Source: Inonotus obliquus
Lineage: Eukaryota > Basidiomycota > Agaricomycetes > Hymenochaetales > Hymenochaetaceae
DNA length: 64,000 nt
Reading direction: 5' to 3'
Assembly (NCBI GenBank): GCA_032164295.1
Contig: JAJHTX010000005.1
Span: 496,001-560,000, forward strand
Shown: piece by piece, positions 35,918 to 47,932 of the stretch
How the letters are laid out: every line of letters starts with the position of its first letter
How positions within the stretch are numbered: the first letter of the stretch is position 1
Position numbers and translations under genes: made by a program
Notes under the pieces: generated by a model
The model's database searches: none
What the model was told of the DNA's origin: nothing
The model's input: only the letters and a program-made list of their open reading frames with translations

Positions 35918-38900
35918 GCTGTACCAAGAGAATGGAGGGTGGAAAGAGCGACTAAACGACGGACCAGCGGTGATATATATATGTGTGTGCAAGCAATTAC
36001 CGTCGACTACAGATAAGGTTCGCACGCACTGCCCTCATGCCAAATATAGCAACATCCCCTTTCACGCTGTGCCACTCGCTCCTCCTGCCTGACGAGCTCA
36101 CTTTCTTCCTCGTACTGACCTCACTTGCTTCATTACGGGTCAGCATTCGTCCGCCTCACAGAGGCAAAACGAAAAAAAGACACAGGTGAATAAGTTTCAC
36201 AGGCGCTCGCAGTTAATTGTTCGCCGAGTTTGCCAAAAGCAGCCGAAATACAAAAGAACAACACAATGACAATGCGCGCCGTGTCGAGGTTGCGAGTATC
36301 GCTGGCCATCCTGATGGGCAAGGAGCAGCGGGATTTCCAGGCGGCTAGAATGTCCGTTGGCATCCTCTACCTTGAAGGACATACCGTAATCGTAAACATC
36401 GGGTGTTCGACATCGACTACAACGCCGTCCACGGGTATCCGTGGTGGACTTCATGTATTGCTATAAAATAAGGATGAGCTGCCTTCACGGGCTCAACTGC
36501 GCGACCATGATCATGGTGATACTGGCACGACCTCCGTACAAGAAGCATTCCACACAACTAGCCTGAGTCTGCCATGGGAGGACGATTCTCTTACCGACTC
36601 CGTTCTCGCTCTACTACCCTCTTGATTCTCCTCTGTACACAAATTTTGGCGCATAGACCGACGAGTATCTCATCGCCTCTGAGTGCACTGCCACACGACG
36701 CCAGAATTCGGGTACCAATGGCATCTCTAGAACGATTCATCGTTCAGCATTCTAGCTAGTAATGCGTAAGTATGCCACAGCGCTATCTGTTGTCTGATAA
36801 CTAGCTTGCAATTTTTCCTATGCTATCCATCTCTGCTCCAAGGTCTGCTTACCACGTCAAGATTCGATCGGAGATTTATTTGGGCCCACCATGCGTGTGC
36901 GTGCCATGCATGCAAAACATACTGCGGCCGTCTCATGGAGAAATAATATCCTCAGACATGCACGCCGGGCTAAACTTTCTTGGAAGTATTCCAATATGGC
37001 AAACTCTTATCTAAATCTAGTCCCTACTCGATATCAACGCGACATCTCACTCCGAGTAATCTAGTACAATGCTGTGGCCAGACGGCGAACTCTAAATCTT
37101 ATCCAATGCACTAGAATGGCTTTAGGTCCTCGCATCGACATGTGTTGAGCTAGTTCTGCGGGTAAAGTCTATTTCTTACCAAGGAGGAACGAAGGCTGTA
37201 CATACTCGACGCATAGCGCTTGGGCTTGTTTGCGAGGTACGTATATGTGATAAAGTGTACACGCAGAATACACGCTCATGATGCGTTCTTTTCGTGTCCT
37301 AGGATCCTCCGAAAACCGAGTTTGGCAAGAACGCACTGGCTTACCTTTCGACACGGGCAAACACCTTTATATACAAAGAGGACCCAATCCATTCTATGCG
37401 AACATCCCTTCAAAAGCAGCAAACTTGAGAAAGGGTGCATGGGCCTTTTCTGAGGGATCCTCAGACAGAACGAAATCCAGGATTGCATCAATATGATTGT
37501 TGATGTCCTCCAGAACGGAACCAGAGATCAAGCACGTTTGAGGGCAGGGAGCGGGCATCAGACTTCTGATCACCAACACTACATAAAAATGTTGCTAATA
37601 CACCAGATCTTCTCTAAAGATGCCATTCAGATGCTATGCAAGAAGGTTCACCTCGTCTTGTGAATTTGGTGAGAATCCAAAAAAGAAGTTAAACACGAGG
37701 CCGTCTGGCACTTCGCGTTGTAATATGAGAGTGGTTTACCGACATGAAGGGGTCTTTTTTGGAAGGCCTTTTGTTGTATAGCGGGGGAGTTAGGTAAGAA
37801 TCGTTGGGGACAACCTAAAAAATTTAACCAACAAACGAGTTCGGTCCGTATGATCGTGGGTCTTTCTCATCTTCGTGTCTCATCTCGGATAATACAGGCA
37901 AGCGAACAGACTTCATCCCGTGTAACAGACGAGGGCCACAAATCTTTTCAAATCCCCCACCCAATCACCTCTTTTATCGCTCACAATTCGCAGCTTCCAA
38001 CCCCCCACCCTTTATAATAGTAATACTATGGAATATTGGACCAGCCTGCAAGATGTAGCTCAGAAGCTTGTGGGACAATCTGGCTTGAAAAGGTAGCAGA
38101 AGGCTATACTACGATCGTCTACTTCTATCGCACACGATTGCACCGCGTTAACGCTTTCCCAGCATTGCATTTATGTAAGTTCCGTACACTGTGCCTCGCC
38201 GGATGCTAAAAAAGCGTAGACAGTGGACCACTCAACGATCCGGGTTTATAGGAACAAAAGAAAGTTGAGCACCGCTGTCGCATATTCGGCTCGGGTGTCG
38301 CACTCATGGGACTTACTATTATGTATATGAAACGCAAAGGAAAACACCGACTCCTTTTCAGGCTATGTCACTTCAGGTTTTTCTGGACTGGACTGGGCTC
38401 ACCAATTCAATTCTATAAATACTATGCACAAACCCTAAAATACATGCAAGAGCTTATATACAGAACACATCCAGATTCCGGGATACCGTAATTCCCAGAA
38501 ACTGCGGAGAAGAAATGATATTACTTACACTAACTCCGACTCGATATAAAGGGCTGTGTCTGGGTATTCTTTGCCATGAAAGATATAGATAGCGCGCAGT
38601 ACATACAAGTGTCGGTGTTTACTATCCAAAAAGCACTGTCTTGACATGGAAGATGAGTCCGGTAAAGGCACATGGTTTCCAGGACCAGAACCCTGAGCAC
38701 AGCAATAAGGAAACAGTAAGGAAGTACAGTATTTCGGCAGTTTGGCAACCAGACCCTCAAGAAGTCATGGCTTCGGAATGAATATGGCACTGTACTAGTC
38801 CTAGAGGCTGAATTAGTTCGATCATTCGTTAGGTACACAGTCAATGCGATACGGTGCAGCAAAGTAGGGACGGAGCACAATGTCTGTGTGATTGGGAAGG

Positions 38901-40068
38901 GGGATACTAAGAATACAAAGTTCTAATAGCCTCTGAATCATTAGAGGCATTGTTTGACGCTTCAATGCGATGCGATAAGTGACAGTTTACCAGAAAGATC
39001 CTCATCCGCATGCCAGAACACTGATTGAGGCATATGCTTTCAACTAGCTTACGAATACCGAGATATCTTGGTCGTGACTAGTTCCTCAACTAAAGAGGTA
39101 ATGGATGACAGATAGATGTATGTAAACTGAGGCGTGACTCGTGGTATTTTGTTCTTTCTGGCCAAACGTATGGCTGTAGAAACTCTCAGGTCCAAAACAA
39201 GTTGATGCGTCGTTGAGCTTCTGTGATGGAGCTTGTAGTCAGAAACGCCAGTCGAGACGTTGTTCAGGATGAACAAAGAGGGGTAAACGGGTTTTAAATC
39301 CACAGGTTTGCCTGAGGGATTGAATATGAGTAGGCCGAGTTGGTAGGTCCGCCAGCACGCAGAAGTGCCAAAGAATACCGATAGAGTTGTGAGTACACAA
39401 TCTTTGATTTCAAGGTTTCATGTCTACAACTCGCCACCCTCGACAATGAATCCTGTGCAATAAGAGGGCTCTTATTAGTATTCCTAAAGACATTCAATCC
39501 AAATCCTCTTCTAGTGAATTCGTTGGTTCCACCATCAAGGGAAATCATCTGAAGTACTTACTTGATGCAACGATAATCCCGGGGGGAATTGCCTTTAAAG
39601 GCAGGAGGTATCAAACTTCGCAATCCACACACAGTATCCACACACAGAAAGAAATAGAGCAGCGCCCAAGGTTCACGAGGATTATTCAATTGGCTGAACT
39701 GGAGTGTCGCTGAGTAACACGACGTGAGGCATATGGTCATATAGGCGTTCTGGTGTTGCATCTGCACAGCTTGTGATGGCAGCGCCGGTAATGGGTGGAA
39801 TCTCAATTCATCCACGAAAAGGCGGACCGATAACACAGCATCGACCTTAGAGGAAAGATGAACGGTAATGGATCATAAATATCGCTGATTACTCGGAAGA
39901 ACAGAGTAACGGGTCATTCCGAAGTTTTCAACTTGATGTCTTCGATGTCTTTCTTCTTCTAGGTTGGATCGACTGAATCTAATGAATGCTCCAGAACAAG
40001 CGTGAGCGCTCTCTGGTCTTCTACAATCTATCTAGGTGAATTATTAGTTGGGTGCCAGTGTGTAACGC
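35918..40068. other. Long intergenic region with no recognisable gene
   Basis: About 4.1 kb with only short, unrelated frames on both strands and no tRNA, transposase or reverse transcriptase signature that I can see. A short frame begins at 38028 (MEYWTSLQDVAQKL) just after a tataatag-like element at 38012-38019 and could be a first exon, but I could not extend it. Small hypothetical genes cannot be excluded. Confidence 0.4.
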
Positions 40069-41128
40069 CTACAAGAACGCAAGTTCGATGTTCCAAAAGA
40101 TGGGTTTCGAGGTCGCGATGTACACTTCTTTATCGATAACAGAATTTGAAGAGGACACGAGGCCATCAAACGATGATTCCTTCTTCTCTGCTGTAGCATT
40201 GAGGTTACAGTCCAAGACGTATGATAGAAGCTCACCTAAGTTCCACTTTAGTCCTCTTGTAGTCAAAATAGTCGAGTCGACTCCTATGGGTAGAAGACCA
40301 CAAGTCGGACCGATCAAATTCTCGTCGATCTCAATCAGGTGTTCACCCTGCGAGCAGAGCGTGAGAAGCTGAGGACGATCACTTCGCAACGTAATAGTGG
40401 TCGCGAGTGCATACCTCATCAAGACACCATCCGACGTTTTCGTCCGTCACTACGAATGTGTTCTTTCGACGTTTCCGGAGTTTATGCAAATACGAAACAG
40501 TGTGAATGGTTTGATCAAATCGGCCAGATAAACCGCCGAGAATTATTATTGTAAACTGGACTCAATCAGCATGAGGAGGGCATTGCTTGATACAGCATGC
40601 TTACACACCTGAGTCCGGTCAGGAGATGAAAGCTCAATTTCTTCGATTGCCGATATACATTTCATCAAATCGGTAGAATTTTGGTCCCAGTCCTTGACAA
40701 CTGGAACACCCTTTACCGTTTCACCTGCAATGAGGCCATAGCACAGGAATAACGGGTACAACACCTACCAGCTTTGCAAAGTTGTCGCTAACATCGGATC
40801 GTAGCGAGTCTAGGTCACCTTTGATAAGATCCGGTAAAAAGCTATTCGACATTCGCAGCAGACAATCAGCGCCGCAGAGAGCAGCTTTGAGTAGGTTGAA
40901 ACGACCTCACGCATCAGGTTTGAGGTCGGGGTTTGCTTGCAGGACGTCCCATAGCCTATTTGCACCCCCATCGGCACATGCATGCCATTCGCAAGTATTC
41001 CAGACGCGCTTCAGCAATTCCGCAGGGAAGGGCTGATTGAGGATAACTAATGCACGTCTTCCAATATCCGAACGAGTAGTACTTGATTCAGATCGCAGGA
41101 ATGGCGTCGACCAACGACGTGTAGACAT
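40069..41128 (-). CDS. THI80: Thiamine pyrophosphokinase
   Basis: Six exons (40911-41128, 40765-40841, 40609-40724, 40415-40555, 40236-40347, 40069-40190) join in frame to 261 residues, a normal length. The enzyme transfers pyrophosphate from ATP to thiamine to make the cofactor ThDP. Family motifs appear in order: ALVILNQPF, WHACADGGANRLWD, FLPDLIKGDLDSLRSD, DQNSTDLMKC, IIILGGLSGRFDQT, then IGPTCGLLPIGV and the C-terminal GLVSSSNS and FWNIEL. The acidic residues of DLIKGDLDS and DQNSTD are those used for metal and substrate binding in the family. The last intron (40191-40235) is open in frame, so the protein could be slightly longer unspliced. It shares a 312-base divergent spacer with MEX67. 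Confidence 0.92.
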
Positions 41129-41440
41129 TGATGATGGACAATAGTAGTAGACAAGACAAGATCAATAAATATTGTTATCTTGCCAAGTGAGTCAAGTAGC
41201 TTAGTCATCATGGTACTTGTAATCGTGGGAATGTACTTATTGTACTCGTGAGAATATAGATGACTCGTGACAACAAGCCGCAAAGCGCAAAGACCACCCA
41301 CTAGACACTCTTGACTCCGACGTCCACCATCGTTCTACAGTTCGACCCTCTTCTCTCTTACGGCAGACATTCACGACGAAACACACTCCTCTATATTTCA
41401 CTGACGTTCGTAGTTAACACACGCGACACAGAAGAACATT
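41129..41440. promoter_or_regulatory. Divergent promoter THI80/MEX67
   Basis: The short spacer between two head-to-head housekeeping genes must hold both promoters. I see no clear thiamine riboswitch and no TATA box. The region is pyrimidine-rich near 41320-41400. Confidence 0.5.
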
Positions 41441-43850
41441 ATGATGGCCACCACATCTTCGCACAAACCTCGTGGTGTCGCCGGGAAGATGTTGAAGGGT
41501 GTGGGTCTCATCAGGGACGAGGATGCAAATATGCGAGATATTTCGAGGCCAGGGCGCCATAAGGCGTTTCCGAAGAAAGTCGGTCTTCGTCAACGTCCTG
41601 GGGATATTTACAAGGCCTCAGGTTCAACAAGCATTCAGAACAAAATGGTAAATAATTTCGACTCATTGTGACCAGAGCATTTCTCTTGGTCGCGGTGTTT
41701 CTTCTCCTTATGCTAGCTACACATTGCTTACCATGTATCGGTCCTCCCCCGTTTCCTCTCCGACATCTCTGGTCTGGTATTGTGCTATGGTTGTGCTTGC
41801 CTTGATCGTATGGGCGGATCACCTGATTGCTCGGCTGGATTTGTGGTTGGAACTAGCTTGCATCGAGGATATCAGCAAATCTTTCAAATCCGCTTGCCGT
41901 TCGTGGTGCGGCACTGAGACCGGCCAACCCACGAATCGGGAAAGGAACGGGGAGAGTGCAAGGCAGGCCGCTCGAAGTGTGGCGGGAAGTGGTACAAAGC
42001 CGGTATAACCCGGAAGCGCGATTTCTCAACCTTGATGTACGTTGCTCTTTCTTCAGGTGTCGAGCTGTTCCTGATCAGGATTTAGCAACTGCTGCATGAC
42101 GAAATTTTGAAGAAGAACAAGGTCGTGGCTCCCGGTCAACCCGGGTCAACCGGCAAGGAATATCCTGTCATTTTCAAGCTTGCATCGCAGCTCAAGCCGC
42201 CCGTGGAGACCATCTCCCTTGCGAATAACAACATCTACTCCGGCGCACAAATAGCTAGCCTAGCACATTATCTTCCTGACATTCGAAACCTATCGTTGCA
42301 AAGTAATAGGCTTAGGCTATGGAGGGACGTGGACCAGCTTTCGATGAAGAGCCGAAAGCTAGCTCAACTAAGAGAATTGATCTTCATCGGCAATCCTTTG
42401 CGTGACGAAGAGTTGAACGCCGGTCGGGCAGAACAATACAAGAGGTTAGTGCAATACAAGTCGAATTAATGCAATCACATTTACCTACCAATGGAAACAG
42501 TGGAATGATGAGGAGATTTCCCATGTTGGAAGTATTGGACCAAGAAGCGATTACGAAGATATCATTCGTTGATGGTCCCATTCCTATCTCGACAAGTTCC
42601 GACACACATGAACAACTTGGTCCTGATTCTTTCCCTTTGAATATGGAGTCGTCGTTCATCACTGGAGTGGACGGCTCGGTTATCAGTAGCTTCCTCTCTC
42701 GGTATGTTTGGCGATAATAAGAAGCATTAAGCTATTCTAATCCTGTCTATTAGATTCTTCCCCCTTTTTGATGCACAAAGAGCTGCACTTGCAGACGTTT
42801 ACTTTCCAAATGCGACATTTTCATACTCCGCCTACACTCAAATTCCACCCCGAGCACGTCTTCAGGGTTGGCATACCTCGCCGGCCATGCCTAACCAGCG
42901 CAAGCTTGAATGGGGTCCTTGGCTGCGCAATGCGTCAGGTGGATCACGGAATCTAAGTTTCCTTTCCGGAGCTACAGCCCATGGACTCGAGCGGGAACTG
43001 CGGAGTCTTCATACGGGCCCAGAACAAATTGTCAAGGCCCTATCGCATCTTCCGGCTACGCGACACGAAGTATCTGGCTCAGCGGAGAAGTTTTGCATTG
43101 ACGCATGGCCAGTCGGACAAGGTTCTGCAATGATGTTGTTTTTGTGCATTCATGGCGAGTTTGCGGAAGGTATTGCCTTGTCTTGTTTGTTATACCTGTA
43201 TTCTTATTATCCCTTCATCAGAGCCGTCGCAAGGCGTTCGTTCCTTCGACCGATCATTTATACTCGCTCCGGCACCTACTGGTTCAAGGTATGATTATGA
43301 TCGCAGGCTGGGATGAGGTTCGCTGACTCGCTTTAATAGAGCTGCTTTGAATAACTGGTCGGTCGTAATCCTCTCGGACCAACTTACTGTACGGCCGTAC
43401 TCGAGCCCAGATGCGTGGAAACCTGGCCCACTCAAGGTTCAGGGCGACGGGAGCGCTTCGAGATTTCATCATGCGCCTCCGCGGACACCGCAGAAACGAC
43501 CCCAGCATCTACATCCTGATGTGACGCAGAAGCTTCTGGCTCCAGAAGTTCAGGCCATGCTCGGCAGTATCGTAAGTCTCATTAGTCTATGAACTTCACA
43601 TTGTCTCTTGCTGATCGTCCTACCCGGTCAGCCGGACCTACAACGTAACCTGGTCGTTCAAATCATCCAGCGGACGGGACTTAACGTCAAGTTCGCGTTT
43701 GACTGCCTGGAGAATAATGCCTGGGATTTTGAGCGTGCTGTGGCAAATTTCGAGCAAGTCAAGGTGTGTAATATAGTTCCTGGATGATTCATCTGGTTGA
43801 TTGACGGAGGCCTTTTTCAGGCAACGCTCGGGATAGAGGCTTACCTCTGA
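41441..43850 (+). CDS. MEX67: mRNA export receptor MEX67/NXF1
   Basis: Nine exons join in frame to about 607 residues: 41441-41647, 41857-42036, 42086-42444, 42501-42701, 42754-43169, 43222-43288, 43340-43571, 43632-43763 and 43821-43850. The N-terminus is basic. A leucine-rich repeat region follows ([36 protein letters not shown]). Next is an NTF2-like domain ([20 protein letters not shown] through [20 protein letters not shown]). A UBA-like TAP-C domain ends the protein ([20 protein letters not shown], then [16 protein letters not shown]). Family members carry mRNA through nuclear pores with Mtr2, the TAP-C domain binding FG nucleoporins. The first intron (209 bp) is long for this genome and may hide one more small exon, so the N-terminal linker is the least certain part. 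Confidence 0.93.
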
Positions 43851-44183
43851 AAATGTAAATCGCAGCTGCATTTCGGACCGTCTCGTCTTTCCGTTTTCTT
43901 TTTTTAGGTTTTTCTATATCTATTCTACTTCACAAATGATCTATCCACCTCAAGACTGTGAAACCATTGCATTTTACTTTATCCACATGTAACTTCACGC
44001 GTCAGCACTTCAGAAATGCTCAAGAATAACCATAAATTCATTGTTGTTGTATCGTGTTATTTGTGAACAGTCATGGTCAATGTTAAACTCTAGCGTATAT
44101 CAAAGATGATCATTTCTCATTCCTTTTCGTCGCCTTGTCCGCCTTGTCCCTTGTCTCTGTCTGTGTTTGCTTTCCATCACTGC
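43851..44183. other. Convergent spacer
   Basis: 3' flanks of MEX67 and the minus-strand zinc-finger-like gene. AT-rich, with no gene or RNA recognised. Confidence 0.5.
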
Positions 44184-45752
44184 CTATCCCTCTGTCTCTG
44201 TCTCTGTCTCTGTCTCTGTTGCTGTTGCTGTTGCTGCTGCTGTTGCTGCGTCGGTCTCTGTCTCCGTCTGTGGCGGCGCCTCCCACTCAATCTTAACAAG
44301 TCTCACTCCTTGTTTCGCGAGAAGTTTCCGTTGGAAGCGCAGTATAAAGTCAGGCGGGTTCCTCAGAGTCTTCTTTCCGTTCGGGCGTATAATGGCATTG
44401 TTGCGTTTGCGTATGGCGACAAGAGTGAAATGATCCTCGCGCATGGGAAAGTCCTCCATGGCGCCAAGATAATAAATGGAGAAATATCTTCTGTCCAACA
44501 AACGTCCGACCTGGTTGTTCTGGGTGCGCCAGATCAGGAAGAAATGTGATTGAGGGTTCTCAAGGCAGCTGGCCGGAAGTCTTGTGAGATGTCTGTCGAG
44601 CGAATCCTCCCGTGCGAACAAACGGTCACAAACTGGGCAAAAAAACCCATCTGGGTAGTGGGTCATAACATGGCGTCGTAGACCTTGCCTACTTCCACGG
44701 TAGCCCTTTGACGCTAAGCATCCTTCGCAGTCGTCATCCGGAACCTTCGGGAAAAAAAGTGAGAGCTGTGAAAGAAATGTGGTGTAAAGACATTCGGAAC
44801 TAACTTTGCTTCTGTCCCAATTTTCAAGACTTGTGCCACAGATTGCTAGCGCCTTCTGTTGAAGCACCTTGATCATTGGGATCAAAGAGGGATGTGCGAC
44901 TACGGGAGGTAATTCTTTCCCTTCCAAAGCAGGAGAAACGGGAGATTCGTTCTCTGGGGTTGCTTCTCTAGAGTCAAGTTCGTCTGTTTCCTCTTCGTGC
45001 GGTACTTCATCCGGGGAGGGGTGTACCTCCGTATTTTCAACAGTATCTTCCTGCTCTGTAGGAACGGTAGGAGGCTGGACTTCGGGAATCGTCGGATAAG
45101 TGTAGAAAATCATGCGCATTCCATTCTCTTGATTGGCGGGGACAGTCCCCCCGACTGGTATGGTCTGAGTCTCTTTGTCTTTGTGCCTCTTTGTGTTCTT
45201 CTTCTTCTTCTTCTTCGTCATCGTCGTCACGTTCTGCGCTTCCATCACCGGAATGGTGCGCGTCTTGATCTTCGGTGCAGAGTGATCCTCTACCCTGTGA
45301 AGAGTATAAGTGGGAGCCTTCGTAGCAGTGCGCGTCTCGTCCGTCGGTATAGTGAAGCTTTGCTCTCTTGCACTGGCGCGTTTCTTTCGAGTCCAATATG
45401 CCGCAATATCGCCAGTTGCGACAGTTTCTTCTTCGGAGCCAATCTCTGATTTCCCACTTTCACCATCACTATCATATATGTACTCGTGTTGTGTACGCCT
45501 GCGACCATCTATAGAATGGTCCACATCAATATCTTGAATAGGTGACTCGTCATCACTGAGCTCCGTAAGTTCCGAAAGTTCCGAAACCTCAGACTCTCCC
45601 TCCCAGCGCTGGCCGTCATTTGTGTCCTCAGGTGGAATAGTAGTCCACGAAGGAGCTTCTCGATTTTCGATGTGATGGTTCTCTCCGTTGCAATACTTAA
45701 GAAGGTCGGGTGAGCATAACGGAAGCCGGAAATACAGTGAATTCACGCACAT
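44184..45752 (-). CDS. Zinc-finger-like nuclear protein, hypothetical
   Basis: A 522-residue frame. The N-terminal half is acidic and Ser/Thr-rich (SEVSELSELTELSDDES), then has a Lys stretch (MTKKKKKKNTKRHKDKE) that could be a nuclear localisation signal. The C-terminal half has two adjacent zinc-binding-like units: CEGC, then 15 residues, then HVMTH; and CPVC, then 12 residues, then H and a later C (LDRHLTRLPASC). It ends in a low-complexity Thr/Glu and Ala/Thr tract made by a microsatellite. No family is recognised; a DNA-binding or chromatin role is only a guess. Codons 44774-44812 are flanked by possible splice sites and could be a 39-nt intron that does not change the frame. The start may lie further upstream if there is an unseen exon. 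Confidence 0.7.
   Translation of the reverse strand: MCVNSLYFRLPLCSPDLLKYCNGENHHIENREAPSWTTIPPEDTNDGQRWEGESEVSELSELTELSDDESPIQDIDVDHSIDGRRRTQHEYIYDSDGESGKSEIGSEEETVATGDIAAYWTRKKRASAREQSFTIPTDETRTATKAPTYTLHRVEDHSAPKIKTRTIPVMEAQNVTTMTKKKKKKNTKRHKDKETQTIPVGGTVPANQENGMRMIFYTYPTIPEVQPPTVPTEQEDTVENTEVHPSPDEVPHEEETDELDSREATPENESPVSPALEGKELPPVVAHPSLIPMIKVLQQKALAICGTSLENWDRSKVSSECLYTTFLSQLSLFFPKVPDDDCEGCLASKGYRGSRQGLRRHVMTHYPDGFFCPVCDRLFAREDSLDRHLTRLPASCLENPQSHFFLIWRTQNNQVGRLLDRRYFSIYYLGAMEDFPMREDHFTLVAIRKRNNAIIRPNGKKTLRNPPDFILRFQRKLLAKQGVRLVKIEWEAPPQTETETDAATAAATATATETETETETEG
44188..44270. repeat. Microsatellite inside a coding region
   Basis: Runs of tgtctc followed by gttgct units. On the minus strand they encode alternating Thr-Glu and Ala-Thr at the C-terminus of the zinc-finger-like protein. 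The repeat is likely to vary in length between strains. Confidence 0.9.
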
Positions 45753-46524
45753 CTAGAGCCTGAGGCAAGAACCTTCCATCGCATGCATCACTCCTATTTC
45801 TTATTCTGGGCATGGAAGTTGACTGGAGTCGGTGGTGGAGGTCGTAGTGTCAATAAGACAAACCACGTTGGTTGATGCGCGCAGCGTACGAAAGTCGCTT
45901 ATCTTCTTGATCCAAGCGAGGATAATGGATGTAAGGGGCAGTAAAGTGAGAAAAACAGAAGTTACCATACCTGCAGTGTCGAGTTTCTTTCACAGCAAGT
46001 TACAAGCCACAATGCCACGGTAATGAGGTGCATATATCAGCCACTCGGGAAGCGTCAGATAACAAAGAACGTCCAATCTGAAAAGCGGTGGCACTTCTAA
46101 ACGAATGTTGCGAGTATTGTGGGATTGAAGTAGATTGTCGTGGTGGTAAGAGGCAGGAACGACGCGGTGGTTAAGCCACAAACCACAACTCTAAATAAAG
46201 TTTCAAAGGTTACGTAATCAGACTCCGTCTGAATATTCGCAAATAAACGCAAACAAGTCATGAAGACTAGAGGATGGATGGAAATAAGAGTGCCATTAGC
46301 CCCAACGGTTCACCAGAAAAGTATTATTTGTCACATACCACTTGAGGTTCAGGCGCGAAGTTTGTGGGAAACGAACATGGATAGCTACGCGGTCCACAGC
46401 CGAACTAATGTGTGTCAGTGCTTCGCGAATTTGAAGAGATTTCTCAGGTAAGCCACATGGACTTCGATCGCTGGTCAATCGGATAACATTGACATGCAAT
46501 GTTCAGGTCATATTATACACTCCT
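45753..46524. other. Intergenic region
   Basis: Upstream of the zinc-finger-like gene and downstream of cyanase. Only short frames; nothing recognised. Confidence 0.45.
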
Positions 46525-47459
46525 TTACCAAGTTGAATACGGAAGAAATTTTCCACTGAAAGAATATCATATCAGTAGGTTCAGCTGGTCTCCAAGAAGA
46601 GAGGGTGGCTTACTCGAAAGTCAACACAACACGGTCTCCCGCAGGATCTTCCTTCTTGTTCACAGTGACGTTGCAATTAATCATAGACATGATGCCATCT
46701 CCAAACTAGAATTATGGGTAAGCAACTCAATAGGAAGTAGAATCGCTTGAAAACCGACCTTCTCATGGATGATCGCCTGAGAGATTGAGCGTGGTCAGCA
46801 CTGAAACCATGAGGACCCGATAGATCACTCGCCTTGATAGGATGTCCGTACACCAAAATTCCCTAGACAGAACAAGATCAACACCAGTTTGTCAACATGT
46901 TTTTGCGCGTACCTCGTAAAGCCTATAAATGACTGGATCCGTAGGCACCGTCGGTCCCAGTCCTCTATTAGGCCACCAGTGCGCGCCAAGCCCATCGTGC
47001 AGTAAAGGTGCAGGAAGGTCAAGTACCTTCGCAAGAGCCTCAATCAGATCGGGAGTCAACTTTGCCTAAGAGTGCGTCACATGATCGCGTGGGAGAAAAA
47101 GTACAAATTAGGTCATGCGTAATCTCTCAGCTCAGCAGCGCGATAATGGAGGGGACACATGCCTGTCCGTAGAATGCGGCGGCGACCCAGACTTCATCTT
47201 TCCCGACCTCTTTCGCGATTTGCTCAAATGTGAGTCCTGTAGATGGTAGGCGTTAATGACTGTTCAAAACCAAAGGCTGCGCTAGTATATGGCAATCACC
47301 TTTCCTAGCCTTTGCCTCCGCGAGCTGCGTATAAATTGGCGGGAGAGCAGCGAAAGGCGAGTTTCCAGTCGAAGGAACTGTCTATGTAAACAATAAAGAG
47401 GTGTACACCTTGAGGAAATTACAGCTTTGACCGAAATGACTTACTGCAGCTTGTGCCAT
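46525..47459 (-). CDS. cynS: Cyanate hydratase (cyanase)
   Basis: A small gene cut into about eight exons, encoding roughly 168 residues. Cyanase converts cyanate and bicarbonate to ammonia and CO2 and works as a decamer. The N-terminal helical part has GLTFEQIAKEVGKDEVWVAA, then FYGQAKLTPDLIEALAKVL. The catalytic part has TDPVIYRLYEGILVYGHPIK, IIHEKFGDGIMSMINC and DPAGDRVVLTF, ending GKFLPYSTW. The Arg and Glu of YRLYE and the Ser of GIMS match the three catalytic residues known for the family. Two introns appear to use GC rather than GT donors (after FYGQ and after HPIK). The start at 47459 is followed after five codons by a strong gtaagt donor. It is read away from the xylanase gene downstream of it on the plus-strand map. 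Confidence 0.95.
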
Positions 47460-47932
47460 AGTAGATCGAGACAGACAGACGATAAGTGTAGTTGAATATG
47501 GTTGAACAGGAAGTGTATTCGGCGCCAAGCTTTCTGAGTCTCTTGATTGTATTCCCATGTGTATGAGAAGGGGAACCAGCTGACCCGCAAACCCCATTGG
47601 CCCGCAGCTTACGAATCTGGAATATATTTCACTATCTCAAGATCTTATCTCCCCTGATTAGGAGTACCCTCACCCTCACACTTCCACGTAGTCGGTAACC
47701 TTACAGCGAGACCTTCAGTGAGTGAGAATTTCGCAGAATGATAGCTAATCGCCTTGATGATCCTGACGCGATGCTTTCTCTCAATTGACAGGCCAGGCGA
47801 CACCGTTGGCACAAGCACGAACTTCTTGAAAGTGTAACGGTTCCATTTGGATATAATATTGTTCACTGCATTTAAGCCATAAAGACACAAAAAAGTGAAA
47901 AGAAACTTGGACTCCCGAGAAATCACGATGTC
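47460..47932. other. Spacer between cyanase and xylanase
   Basis: Holds the cyanase 5' flank and the xylanase 3' flank. No gene is seen. Confidence 0.5.

Noticed and set aside
36197..36454. Minus-strand 85-codon frame upstream of VCX1
   Set aside because: No recognised domain, no splice partners and composition like random sequence.
37220..37579. Overlapping short frames on both strands around 37.4 kb
   Set aside because: Open on both strands at once, with no motif; probably chance.
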